The notes: generated by a model from the sequence alone, not told the origin. Numbered from the stretch's first letter, positions 9,940 through 19,770 are shown. The stretch is DNA of 25,355 nt from Coptodactyla brooksi (GCA_033557675.1 JAWQRM010000264.1:1-25355), one strand, 5' to 3'. Translations and numbers: made by a program.

Positions 9940-10160
9940 ACTCACATAGTGTAGTTGTGGGCAATCACCAACATCATTTCTCTGCGAATGTATGGTGTAC
10001 ATTGTTAAATAATCACATTATTGGACCGCATTTTATTGAAGCAAAACCGCATTTCGGTAGGCAAGTTATTGAATTTTTACACCAAAAATTTGCTAGACGG
10101 TGGATGGGAAGAGGAAGCTCTATACCAAGGCCTGCACGTTCTCCTGACTTGTCGGGAAAA
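9940..10160 (+). pseudogene. IS630-like transposase fragment, right half of the palindrome
   Basis: The plus strand reads NHQHHFSANVWCTLLNNH then IIGPHFIEAK, followed by HFGRQVIEFLHQKFARRW and MGRGSSIPRPARSPDLS. In family members the first part (HQ..FSVNVW.G....IIGP.F) and the second (PPHF.R.VREFL...F..RWIGRGGPI.WP.RSPDL) are separated by about fifty residues that hold the second catalytic Asp, so an internal deletion near 10040 has removed it. The frame stays open across the junction. After SPDLS (10152) the sequence passes straight into the terminal repeat, so the TPLDFF segment is gone as well. Confidence 0.82.
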
Positions 10161-10295
10161 CATGTCATTTCTTCTTTTATCGATATCACGAAAACGAAAC
10201 GCAATCGACCTATAGTGTTATATGACCTTTCTTAATCAGAATCACCTCTAGAACACATGATATAAGTTTGTCGGTTACCTCGTGGAACAGGGTGT

Positions 10296-10759
10296 TCCCT
10301 GGGGTAATCTATAATTGGTTGAAGTATCATAAACGACATGGATAATAAAAAATGAGAATTAAATTTATGATCTATATAATAAAAAGTGTTAGAAGTTGAA
10401 GAAGAGATTTCTTGCATTTATAAGAGACCCGACATATTTTTTGAATTAGTCATAATCCTCGTCTTGCTGTGTGAAGCCTGTTTTATCCAGCTGAAGAAAA
10501 TAAGTGATTTTTAGAAATGGAAGGATTATCTAAAGAACAATGTAAGACGTATGTTTGATTTTCTGTTATTGTCGTAACATTACAACACTAACACTTTGAT
10601 TTATTATTTTATAGGCTTACTTATGGACAATAACAAGCTTATTCAGCAAGCTTATTGGGTGGTGTAAGCAGTGGTAGGGAAGTGGCTCCTACCAAAGACA
10701 AGTGGACATCATACATTGGAGTTATCAGGCGTTGTAGATGTTTATAGTGACAACGCAGA
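10296..10759. other. No gene recognised
   Basis: AT-rich sequence between the palindromic IS630-like element and the first recognisable piggyBac motif. A small direct repeat AAGCTTATT occurs near 10634-10660. The right part may hold the decayed start of the piggyBac relic, but I could not align it. Confidence 0.4.
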
Positions 10760-11660
10760 CATCTAAAGTGAATTAGGGGAAAGTGATGAAGAAAATGAAA
10801 TCGGAACAACGGAATCGGTATTTATTGCTAAGGATGGTTGAGTATAGAAAAAAGCTCCATCTAGAGTGACTCGTGTTCAGGAGCAATATATTCCATCAGA
10901 AATATGGCCCTGTGGAGACACGAAGCGAACGCAAAGGTGGAGCGAGTCCACTACAAATGGAATGAAGAAAATCTTCATTCTTCTATCCTAATGCTTGGTA
11001 TCATAATCAAAGTGAGTGTACATCATTCTAAAACGAATACCTGAAAGTTTAATGGCAATCTAATTTGTACCACCTTTATTCAACAATGGAGATCAACAGA
11101 TTTTGTCAAATGTACAGATTAATTCGCTTTCACAATGAAGTTGCCTGAACTGAGTGATTACAATCAGACAAGGCAGTAGCCATTTCTAACATTTTGTTAA
11201 TGATAAACGATAATTTGTCATCAAAATATGTGGCATCCAATTGCATAATTAACTACTTGTAAATGAACAACTTTTTCCTTCTAGGGGTAGGATTAAATTT
11301 ATCCAGCATATGCCTTCCAAACCTTCGAAGTACAGCCTAAGGATTTTTTGGGTTTGTGATGCAAACGTATCTTATCCCATATCTGGCCAGCTTTATACTA
11401 GGAAAGGACCGAATAGTCTCGAAAAAGATCAAAGACAACGAATTATCAGGGATTTGTACTATCAATTCACAGAGTCAGGAAGAAACATCACGATGGACAA
11501 CACTTTTATTGCACTGCCCTTAGCGTGTTTGTTGCTGTTTTTGAACGTTTCAATCGTGGTGTAATGAAGAAAATCGAAAACAAAGGCGAGAATTCGGAAA
11601 GTTTAGGTTCAATAGAGATGAAAAGGTCAGGATTTATTCATAGTAATCATGCTATATTCA
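10760..11660 (+). pseudogene. piggyBac-family transposase relic
   Basis: Several piggyBac landmarks appear in order. Near 10775-10860 an acidic stretch ELGESDEENEIG is followed by VFIAKDG and KKAPSRVTR, the usual acidic N-terminus leading to FIGKDGT.W...P. Near 11085-11185 is FCQMYRLIRFHNEVA and LQSDKAVAI, matching the LRFDD...R...DKL.AI region. At 11286-11520 is a clean open part: GRIKFIQHMPSKPSKYSLRI, FWVCDA, then GRNITMDNTFIALPLA; the Asp of TMDN is a catalytic residue in the family. Near 11560-11600 MKKNRKQRRE in a shifted frame recalls the GT.RKNKREIP segment. Frameshifts, stops and loss of the region around the first Asp show it is inactive. No terminal repeats were identified. Confidence 0.85.
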
Positions 11661-11736
11661 AAATTTTTTTCGTTGAAAAATATTTTTCAGAGATGTTGTT
11701 TTATGTTTTTATGTTTTATGATTTTTCAGAGATGTT

Positions 11737-12051
11737 GTGCGGTGACCACGATAGTTCTAAGCCAAATCATCTGATATCATAATTCAAAAAGATTGTGTTG
11801 GTATATAAGTATATCTTGTTCGTGAACGAAGGATTTTTTGAAAAAATAACTTTTGACCACATGGCGGCCGTTTTAAGGCAAAGCGCGAGTTTTCGGGCTC
11901 TTATTTTTTCATTTTTTTCAATAAAAAAGAAGTTTTCAGTAAAATTAAAAACCCTTCGTACACGAACAAGCTCTCGATACACAGGATAAGCACGAGAAAG
12001 TTTTAGGTCGATTAATTTAACGATTCTTGGGATATCATGGTCACCGTACGG
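11737..12051. repeat. Diverged fold-back repeat
   Basis: GGTGACCACGAT near 11740 is the near inverse of ATCATGGTCACC near 12038. Further in, CTTGTTCGTGAACGAAGG (near 11816) is the near inverse of CCTTCGTACACGAACAAG (near 11955). The sequence between these pairs is only weakly similar in inverse. This suggests an old inverted duplication or a miniature inverted-repeat element of about 300 bases. An open frame of 200 codons on the minus strand (11767-12369) crosses it into the RT relic and is probably accidental. Confidence 0.5.
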
Positions 12052-12245
12052 GACTTTTGTGAAAAATGTAATTTCGAGAAAAATAGGTTTAAAGTTTGTG
12101 GCCTGATTATCAGCAGAGCTTATTTTTTTTAAACTTATTCTTTTTAACTTACACAGAATCCCATAAAGTAAGCATTCTACTGTCAAAGTCACCTCCAAAG
12201 CATCGATTTTAACCTGTCTACGACGCTCTCTGCTCTCTTGTGTAA

Positions 12246-13060
12246 TGTATATTTTTTTAAGATTTTGAGTTATTTTTAAGATTAAGTTTGACATTGAGTT
12301 TTTGGTTAATAAGATGATTGGAATGATAATTAAGATATCCTGAATTGGTTGGCTTTTGATACCAATCATTTATGATGCTATTATCTGAATTTCTAATGAT
12401 AATTAATATGTCCAAAAATAACAATACATTATTAGTTTCTTTTTCTATACAAAATTGAATATACATGTTATTCTGTGGTAAAGTTAATACAATGTCGTAA
12501 TTTACTGTTGTAATTTATGTAGCAATTTGCTCCTAAATCTTTAAATTTATTTATTGTAATAAAAACTCAAATATGTCAAAAATTGTCAACTTATCATCAA
12601 CGTACTTCCTAATGAAGCCTAGCTGAACTGGTAAACAGGGAAAACCCTTTTTAAGCAGGTATTTCAGAGTTATGTTTGCTAAAAGAGGACTGAGCGGAGA
12701 GCTCATAGGAGTACCAAAAATTTATTTATAAAAGATATCATTATACACAAGATGATCATAATCAGCTCTAAGGGGATGTTAGTAAAAAGAGAGACAACAT
12801 CAAAAGTTATCTTTTGATGTGGCTAGAAGTGGTTAAGGGATAATTTGAAATTTTGGTATATTTGTACAAAAGAAAAATAATCCAGTTTGCATAATTATAG
12901 AACGTACAGGGGAAGGTATAACCCACAAACACAGACAATTTATAAAAAGGGGAACCAATATATCATAATGAGGTATTATTGTTCAAAACTCCAATTATTG
13001 AAAACGCAATATATGATTATTTTCATGAATTTTGCGAAATAATTAATTTGGAATCGCACG
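12246..13060 (-). pseudogene. Penelope-like reverse transcriptase relic
   Basis: The minus strand carries RT landmarks in order. Near 12990-13020 is KIHENNHILRFQ, equivalent to PKIHKP..PLRPI. At 12769-12807 is NFDVVSLFTNIPLE, after correction of a frameshift; this is RT motif A, typical of Penelope-like elements. At 12672-12720 is GTPMSSPLSPLLANI, motif B. At 12593-12604 is YVDD, motif C. At 12390-12445 is NNVLLFLDILIIIRN, and at 12310-12385 WYQKPTNSGYLNYHSNH, equivalent to Y.KPT.TGRYLN..S.HP. Several frameshifts and stops make it inactive. The GIY-YIG endonuclease domain that should follow at lower coordinates is absent, and the frame runs into the fold-back repeat. A separate relic of such an endonuclease lies at 18530 on the other strand. 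Confidence 0.85.
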
Positions 13061-13064
13061 GTAT

Positions 13065-13985
13065 AAAAGGTATTTAATAGGTACCCAACCAATATTATAG
13101 AGCGGTTATTTCAAACGGGTCAACCAATGCACATTCGTTCACAAGAAGAGGAATTTCATATGAATTTTCTTTTTATTAAAAGCTTCAGAAATATCAGATT
13201 TTTAGCGAAGCGGATCGGATTCTAAATTTGTGTAAATTGGTGATATAATTTACTGTAGTTTTATCTGTAATCTTCCAAAGCCACATTTGTGATTTAAAAT
13301 GCAAATTAGAGTCTATTACAGCAGGTGTTGTATGTCTAATTCAATGTTTAATTACTGCTGGATGAGGCACTGATGAAATAATTATTAAAACTGTTTATGT
13401 ACTTCATATTACGTGTTATCACCAGAAATATAATCCCAAAAACCCGATCCGCAAAGCAGTCGAGCTGTATCTTCAGCATTTTTTTTTAATTTTATTTATT
13501 AATATTAATATTTCAAAGAGTGTTTTTCCAAAAGGATAATTCTGAATCAATGGAAATAACAAAATTAGAGAAAATTCGAACGAGCGCCTCTCAAATAGTT
13601 GAGCGCATTGAAAGCAGAAAGTATGTAACGCATGTTAGAAATGGTGATAGTAAAACGTTTAAGGAGGTATGAAATACGTATCCATATGTTAATGCTATCA
13701 TTAAAAATGGATGTATCAGGCACGTAGAGAAGTATCTGAGTACGCGGCTTCGTAATGCAACAAAAACAAATACACAAAACTATCGAAGGAAAAAGACTTG
13801 ATAAAAAATTATTCCCGATTTGACCACATATCACATAGCGAAATATTAGGTCTGTTCTGAAGGTCATTCAACATCCACGAATTTACTTCAAAGATATTTG
13901 AAGTAAATGTTTTAATTTATTATGGTCCGAAACGTATGCATTGTGGAAAAGAAATCGTGGACAGTTCAAATTACCTGGCGTGTCG
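13065..13985. other. No gene recognised
   Basis: AT-rich DNA directly upstream of the RT relic in its own orientation, so some of it may be the decayed 5-prime part of that retroelement. A minus-strand open frame at 13565-13867 (100 residues) has no motif that I know. Nothing else can be supported. Confidence 0.4.
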
Positions 13986-14080
13986 ATTCTTCAAATAATG
14001 TCCATTATGGATATCAACATTGGTCAGCAGAAGAAGATGTTCGCGGATGCCCGAGAGAAACAGTGCAGTCGCCGCAGGAT
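13985..14080 (+). pseudogene. Possible IS630-like transposase scrap
   Basis: The plus strand gives SSNNVHYGYQHWSAEEDV followed by RETVQSPQDVW. This vaguely fits the N.H.HYWS.ENPHW.RE...Q..WS.NVW segment of the same arthropod transposase lineage as the element at 9433. The match is short, without catalytic residues, and may be chance. Confidence 0.25.
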
Positions 14081-14540
14081 GTCTGGCGCATCAAATGATG
14101 AATTCTGACACCGTAATTTTTTTTAATGTAATTGGACAGTGTCGTCAGATTGCTATACATATTTTAATAATATTTTTGTCAATTTAATTAATATATTGGG
14201 TTGATTTTATGCTAACAGAAGTATTTTATGTGAAGAAACAATTCAATCTATACTAATTTCTTACGCAAAATAAATATTATCATTATTAATGATAAAAATT
14301 GATTTAATGTTAATGCTACCTATCGTCTTATTTTGCAGACAATTGTACGCAGATCGAGAAAATACTTACACGTACACGTACACAGCAAATAATGTCTCAT
14401 GACTAATAATCAATAAAGCAGGTAGATATTTCTTCCAGGCTGGGTACGGTGTATATACTTATAATCTACAATGCAACAAAAAAGGCGTGTTAAGTGCACA
14501 GAGTTAAAAACAGAAAATTGAAGTGCACGGGCACCCTACA
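14081..14540. other. No gene recognised
   Basis: AT-rich. A short simple repeat of the ACGTAC type occurs near 14367-14385. Nothing else was identified. Confidence 0.5.
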
Positions 14541-15060
14541 ATTCCGCAAAATCGTCGATCCCGTTCTCCTCCTTTTGTGCTGCCTTCCTTTAATAATTCA
14601 ACACGAATCCAAAGAATTTGATTACCGGCGACTGAAATAAATGTTCTCGGAATTTTACAGTAACAGGCGCGTCAACGTCAACCTCGTGGCGCCACCTATA
14701 CACTTCCCGCTTCAATTTGCCTGATGAAACTTTTACGGTGGGAGGGGTGGAATTTACGTTCGGGATATTACAGAAGAGAGCGACGGCTTATCATTTGGGG
14801 ACGACAATCTTCCGGAAATTCTTGGTACCCTTGCTTTCCGCCGCAACGCCGAAGCCTTTGATGTCGCCAGTCGCGAATTATTGATGAAAACTAGGGAAGC
14901 ACGCAAAGCGATCAGAATTGACAACCAGCACATTGTCTAATTTAAGGTCGGTTCCGCAAAGTGGACGAATGTGGTTGTGCGCAGGTGGTCGGCATACATA
15001 ATTTTACCTGATGAGTTCAGTAGCTAATTTTCTGATTGCCTCTTGGCAACTTAGTTACGT
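14540..15060. other. GC-balanced island, possible host non-coding or exonic sequence
   Basis: Base composition is clearly more balanced than in the surrounding transposon relics. A frame without stops runs from 14728 to 14940 on the plus strand (70 codons, no ATG near its start), giving for example SDGLSFGDDNLPEILGTLAF and LMKTREARKAIRIDNQHIV. A possible splice acceptor (TATTACAG) ends near 14773. On the minus strand 14688-14697 reads AGGTGGCGCC, like the core of a CTCF site. I recognise no protein family. It could be an exon, a regulatory element or neither. Confidence 0.25.
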
Positions 15061-15479
15061 GAACAAAATGATATCTCCCTATAAGCGGAATAAGTTATCA
15101 ACTCAATAGGAATTGAAAGCTAGAATAATAATATATAAAGAAGTAACAAAATCTACTTCTGTTTATTACAGGTCTAGCTGCTAACAAGACATGCAAAGAA
15201 ACAAACCATACATCATATGTTTCTTTGATGAAACCCCAATCCCGTGAATCGGAATTAGTTAGCGTCTTTTGTTTTTGAATTATTTGCTCATCACGCACTT
15301 CTGAACCCTTAATAATACAAGCCTGCAAAATTTGCGTTGTGTCATCAGGATTTTTGGCAAATTATGCAAAAGTCAGGGAATTGCGAAATTTTGAGACTCC
15401 AAACTCAAATAAACTTAAAACGTTTTCTCTTATAATCTATAGTATTTTTTGCTTACACTAAAGCAATGTATGTAATGCG
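15061..15479. other. No gene recognised
   Basis: AT-rich. A minus-strand open frame at 15098-15328 has no known motif. The right part may be the 3-prime flank of the family copy that starts at 15480 on the minus strand. Confidence 0.4.
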
Positions 15480-16735
15480 TTATGTGTGACATCCAGCAAT
15501 AGTCACCCATCATCGTAGTAGACCATTTTCCTCTTTCCATTTCCATTTCTTTAATGTCCTGATAAAATATCTCATCCATCTCTTCGCTAACGGCACCCCG
15601 GCACCGGATTTTGACGAAAATAGTCCAAACGTGAATTTAGGAAGTGAATCTTTAAGCTCATGGAACAACCTAAATTTTTGTGTTTCTGTAGCATGTTCTC
15701 AACGATTGATTTGAACTTCTGATGCTTTATATTGCCTAAAAAGTTGATTACTACGTCTTTAAAGACACCCCAGGCTTTCTTACCATAACTACCATTTATT
15801 TCCCAAAACTACCATCTTCGAGAAGTTTTGTAATGTCGGGACCAGTACAGACACCCTCTTGTAGTTTGGTTTATAAGGCTAGAAATTTATCACAGATGTA
15901 TGTAAAACATTGACCTTCTTTCGGCAAGGCTTTGACAAATTGCTTCATCGAATCTAATTTGATTTGCAGTTGTGGAAGAAGCACTTTATTCGGATCCATA
16001 ACTGCTTGTCGGAGCATATTTTTGATTTCAAGTAGTAATGAATCCCTTTTTGTATTCCCATTGCGAAGGGCAGCTTTGACACTTCTTTTTAATGGATCTA
16101 TGAACAGTTAAAGTGATTCAAAAGTCCACGTACATCAGTGCAGAAGATTAATTCTCGTTCTTCTGAAAAATATGGAAGAAAATCCTTTTTTCTGTACCTG
16201 AACCAAGGTACAAGAAGTGCCAGCTGCGAGCAGGTTTTTCTCTTTAAGCCCTGAATCAAACAATCCTGAATTTTCTCAAATCTAGTCGTTTAGTGGCTGT
16301 GAAGAAACTCTGGTGCACATCTACCGTCAAAATCTTACTCCTCGTTATTAATCTTCATTTGAATCGCTTGCTGAACAGACTATTTTAGGTAAATTTTGTG
16401 GTAAATTTGGAACTGGTACTTCTGGACCATGAGGAACTGGACGTGAAACGGGTGGTGAAAATATTTGGCGATTCTCGTCATATTCTTCACGTTGAAACCG
16501 TGAATACCAGTCGAAAACAACATTGTAACAATCATTGATGTGATTTCGCTGCTCTCGCCACAACATTGGAGCATGAATTATTTTCACTCCAAAATACGCG
16601 AGGTGCAGCTGTTGAATGAAACTTGGTATACCTTTTTATGCCTTTGCACCATTAACTGACCACAAATGTAACAAAAAGAATTTGCAGACTTTTCACAGCC
16701 TTTTGAAGCTATTTAGGAAACGAAAACTTTGCATT
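15480..16735 (-). pseudogene. Unnamed repetitive arthropod gene family, copy A
   Basis: Read on the minus strand, the relic has in order: SANSFCYICGQ (about 16690-16657), with a C..C pair that looks like the start of a metal-binding region; HAPMLWREQRNHINDCY and RPVPHGPEVPVPNLP (16587-16390); RKKDFLPYFSEERELIFC then TDVRGLLNHF (about 16200-16100); AVMDPNKV-type sequence, LDSMKQF and KEGQCFTYICDKF (16040-15880); GPDITKLLEDGSF (about 15845-15805); the FKDVV.NFLGN region (about 15770-15735); and the MSLKIHFLNSHLDYF, SEEMDE and QDIKEMEME region (15660-15540). I know this set of motifs from uncharacterised proteins repeated in many arthropod genomes; I cannot give a name or function. Frameshifts and stops show this copy is broken. 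Confidence 0.75.
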
Positions 16736-17829
16736 ATGGCATAAATTTTTTTACCAACAAAAAGGCCTTTGAGCACGGAGAAGGAAAGAAAACTCGATCT
16801 ACGCACTGAAATAGCTGAGCATTGAAACAGCACTGAACGTTGCATGGTGCATGAGTGGTGCGAAAATGATGAACATAAAATGAATGAATGAAAAAAATAA
16901 ACAAAACATGCAATACAATAGAAAATCAGGCTTATTTATAGCAATTTTCACTACAAAACTGAACTCAATAAACCTCCCCCGTCCCCCCTCATCAGCCTCC
17001 TCAACTGTTTGGCTATAAGAGCGTGTAGTAAAAATAATAAAGATAAAGTTATAAGAAAAAAGCGTTTTATGATTTTTCGACTTTTTAACAATTTTGATAA
17101 ATTTGTGAAATATCCTGTCGTGATGGTAGAGAATGAATGAATGAATCATTTGAGGATTCAGTGCTAAAAAATACATAACAATCAATTATCAAAATTTAAA
17201 TACACAGCCATAGCAGGCTTGTGTAATTGATAGATGAGGAATAGACAATGTTTGTTTAGGGCAATAGATTTCATTTTTAAGAAAAGGCTAATGTTACTAC
17301 ACCATATAATTAACTATTAATCTACGTAGCTTTCACTAAGATAGGTAGATCAATTTATATATTGTTTCAATAACAAACGAATATAATGTACAAAGTATAA
17401 ACATGTAGAGTAGAATATGTTGAAGAAAAAGTGTAATTATTTACTCCATGCCTTACTATTTATTAAAAATTCAATAAGATGTAAATTAAATGCAGGAAAA
17501 GCATATTTTTGTGTGAAACTGAACACTGCATGTCTTCTGGGAGTTTTTTGTATACTGCTAAATTATAAAATCATTTAGATTTGTTATCTTGAATCTGAAA
17601 TTTAAGTTTAACAAGCTAATTATTAAAAAAGAACACTTTCACAAAAGTAAGTTGATCCAAAGCCGGAGTTTAATCTTTGAAAAGTTTCTTTTAACGGTGG
17701 ATATTTGTACTGTTGTACAAGTATCCAAAAATCTGTTTGTAATACTCTTGTTTTTCATTGTAAACGAGATTAAAAATCTGTTATTTCCATTTCTAGATCA
17801 GTAGAATTTTTATTTAACGTATTTGCAAT
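16736..17829. other. No gene recognised
   Basis: AT-rich. A minus-strand open frame at 16799-17185 (128 residues, hydrophobic, rich in Phe and Ile) has no recognisable domain, and its composition simply mirrors the base composition. Two short GAAT-type simple repeats occur (about 16879-16893 and 17131-17146). A plus-strand frame at 17589-17804 is likewise unassigned. Confidence 0.4.
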
Positions 17830-18500
17830 CTGTTGTGACATTTCGGAAATATTAGTATCAACAAATGGATTTGAAATGAAGCTGACAGGATATCTTCCGT
17901 CACCGAGTAATCGTTAAAGACCGTCCATATAAAAATATTTACTTGAACTACATTGCAGATATCCGTTGATTCATCACACTGTTAACTTAAGAAAACTCAT
18001 TTTTGTAAATAATCTTTTACTTGTCCCCCGGACATTTTTAGATATAGCTTGTGGTCTATGAGCGACAGAATGTAACTCTCTGGATAAAATATGCGATGCC
18101 GCAAGCATTGCTTCTTTAATTACGTTGCCATCAAATGGTTTTTGTGCATTGCAAGTGCAGGTGCAATCTTATATGATGTAATCATAGCACTTTCTTTTTA
18201 TTTGCGGACTTCGTAGACACTGATTGTTGCGCAAATAATGCTCTTTTCAGTTCTTTCACTTTACAGTTTCTTCGATTACTGTTAGAAGGATGTTCAGTGA
18301 CATATTTCTTTATAAACTGTTGTAAAATGTCGGTCTATGTTGCTCTTTTCCAAGAGAAACCTTTGAACCACAAATGGAACAAATACTTACTAATGTATCG
18401 TTAAAATTATAATTGTAGATACGGCTTTTTCTTTTTTTTTCCGGCTCATATGATGATTTGTTTAGGATAACTACAAAACCATTAATATTTATTGAAGGCA
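17830..18500 (-). pseudogene. hAT-superfamily transposase relic, N-terminal half
   Basis: On the minus strand, 18420-18310 reads YNFNDTLVSICSICGSKVSL, where the C..C pair sits as in the BED-like zinc finger of ZBED/GTF2IRD2-type hAT transposases. It is followed by LQQFIKKYVTEHPS and VKELKRALFAQQ. Near 18210-18120 are ITSYKIAPALA and, after a frameshift, AQKPFDGNVIKEAMLAAS, like the S..A..IAK..KPF..GE.IKE segment. Near 18010-17890 is GGQVKDYLQK, then QCDESTDICNVVQVNIFIW and TVFNDYSVTEDIL, matching LDESTD..D.AQL.IFIR, which contains the first catalytic Asp. The C-terminal dimerisation domain is not seen. Stops and frameshifts make it inactive. Confidence 0.78.
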
Positions 18501-18529
18501 ATGATTAACATACATAGAAGAAGCAAAGT

Positions 18530-18890
18530 CTTTGTATACCTGTATGAAACCACCAAACCACCTATTTTATGCACAACTGATTAAACTCCCACATGATGAA
18601 ACCACTAAAGGGTTAGCTAATATCTTAAAAGGTTCGAATTTAAAGTAGCTTCTACTAACACCTATTAAAAATCGGTTAAGTAATCCAAAAACTGAAGTAA
18701 ATTTAACCGACAAGTCGGCAATTTATAAAATCAGTTGCGCACAAGTTGTGATAAAAGTTACATCACACAAACGGGTAGGTTCCTTAAACTTACTGTTAGG
18801 TATAAAGAGCACTTAGCTCACTTTAAATATCATAGCCCAGAGAAATCTAGCGTGGCTGCCCACATAATCACTCTAAATCATAGGCTCCCA
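18530..18890 (+). pseudogene. Penelope-like GIY-YIG endonuclease relic
   Basis: The plus strand first gives LIKLPHDETTKGLANILK (about 18580-18640), like the linker between RT and endonuclease of Penelope-like elements. Then come TDKSAIYKISCAQ (18708-18745), where AIYKISC stands for GVYKI.C, and after a frameshift CDKSYITQTGRFLK (from about 18745), where YITQTGR stands for YIGQTGR. KEHLAHFK and SSVAAHIITLNHRL follow to about 18890, matching the R.KEH and VA.H...NH motifs. The GIY-YIG nuclease nicks target DNA to prime reverse transcription. The Gly of YIG is Thr here and the frame is broken, so it is inactive. No RT precedes it on this strand; a hAT relic does. Confidence 0.85.
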
Positions 18891-18930
18891 AAGTGGTCCA
18901 TACGGACCCCTGGGGTTTATGGGATGATTA
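18882..18930 (+). repeat. hAT-like terminal-repeat-type sequence
   Basis: AGGCTCCCAAAGTGGTCCAT then ACGGACCCCTGGGGTTTATG. GGTCC (18895-18899) and GGACC (18904-18908) form a short palindrome. The order CCCAAAGTGGTCC..GGACCCCTGGGG resembles the ends of many animal hAT elements. It overlaps the end of the endonuclease relic, so a hAT element may have inserted there. No partner end was found. Confidence 0.35.
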
Positions 18931-19480
18931 AAAAAATAAAGAAATAGTAAAGATAAAGAAATAGTTAAATGCTCTTCATTACCCGCTATAAATTACTTTT
19001 AAAATTGGATTTAAAACGTTCTTTTTATATAATAATATAAAAACTGATTGATCTTTTTATATAGTATTAATAATAATTTATGGATTAGTTTGCTAAATGC
19101 GAAAATTTAATGGTGTATTCTTAGTGATCTCATAGGAATCAGATCAAATTTCTAGATAAGGTTTTCTAAAAAAATACCACAAAAACCAGAGGAAAAGATG
19201 TTAATACTGGGACATTTCGTCCATATATGAATTATAAGTAAATCTTTACTTTAATTAGCCAAGAGAAAAATAGACATCTCAAATAAATCTCAAAGCTACA
19301 AGTTACGGTGCTATAGAGAAATTTATTTTTTGATAACTTTATTATCTAGTAGACTGTTTTGTTTCTTGGGATACATACAACCTGAAGCAATTCTCCAGAA
19401 AAGACCATACCAGAAATTGAGACGGGACTTAATGTCAGAACAACGGTTTGAAAAAACCTGTAGAGTGCAGTGGCATTTCC
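18931..19480. other. No gene recognised
   Basis: AT-rich. A short duplication (AAAGAAATAGTAAAG then ATAAAGAAATAGTTAA) lies near 18938-18966. Opposed open frames at 19330-19521 plus and 19323-19574 minus overlap and carry no motif. Confidence 0.45.
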
Positions 19481-19770
19481 TTATGATTAATATGCCGGTA
19501 GAGGGCGCTATGAACAAATGACAATTTAAAACAGGCGGAAAGGCGCACGCAGACGTTGACCGAAACGGTTGCATCGCTCAACTTAATGTCCGCCATTAGT
19601 CAACAATGGCAACATTGCTACCCGGGGGTTACCTTGTTTGGAACATCGACTTATTGTGCATTTTGTTCGAGTTTGTTACCGGAGTGTCGCAACTGATAAA
19701 AATCTTTGAAAAATCGATGAATCGCTTCCAGCAGCCCGATATTCTTCGCTTTTGTGAAGGTATTTATCTG
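19480..19770. other. GC-balanced island, possible promoter or first exon
   Basis: This patch is richer in GC than its surroundings. A frame from ATG at 19606 gives MATLLPGGYLVWNIDLLC and continues to 19797; a GAAG-GTATTT sequence near 19757 could be a splice donor. There is no recognised product. With the CTCF-like site it could mark a host promoter region, but it may also be an undetected transposon piece. Confidence 0.2.
19495..19509 (+). promoter_or_regulatory. CTCF-like site
   Basis: CCGGTAGAGGGCGCT fits the animal CTCF consensus CCASYAGRKGGCRSY at 14 of 15 positions (G for A at the third). It starts a more GC-rich stretch (about 19480-19770) that also contains CCGCCAT (near 19590), the inverse of a YY1/Pho-type ATGGCGG core. 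Both are single-site matches and could be chance. Confidence 0.35.

Larger units (their letters stand above)
9433..10295. mobile_element. IS630-like Tc1/mariner element rearranged into a palindrome
   Basis: The two ends are inverted copies over about 130 bases. At the left, AGGTGATTCTGAT (9485-9497) and AAAAGAAGAAATG (9551-9563) match the reverse complements at the right, ATCAGAATCACCT (10235-10247) and CATTTCTTCTTTT (10166-10178), with similar sequence between. Each half holds a piece of the same transposase reading outward: minus strand on the left, plus strand on the right. Both ends therefore derive from the 3-prime end of one transposon. The right half lacks the C-terminal coding part that the left half keeps. 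The outermost bases near 10291 include GGTGTTCCCT; GGTATTCCCT occurs near 9441. Confidence 0.8.

Noticed and set aside
9900..10235. An intact 111-residue protein
   Set aside because: The open frame is a transposase fragment with internal deletion, extended by terminal-repeat sequence; the N-terminal residues before NHQHHF do not match the family.
11767..12369. 200-codon minus-strand gene
   Set aside because: It joins the tail of the RT relic with the fold-back repeat, so it spans two unrelated elements. No domain is visible.
16799..17185. 128-codon minus-strand membrane protein
   Set aside because: The hydrophobic composition follows from T-rich DNA, and there is no homology that I recognise or regulatory context.
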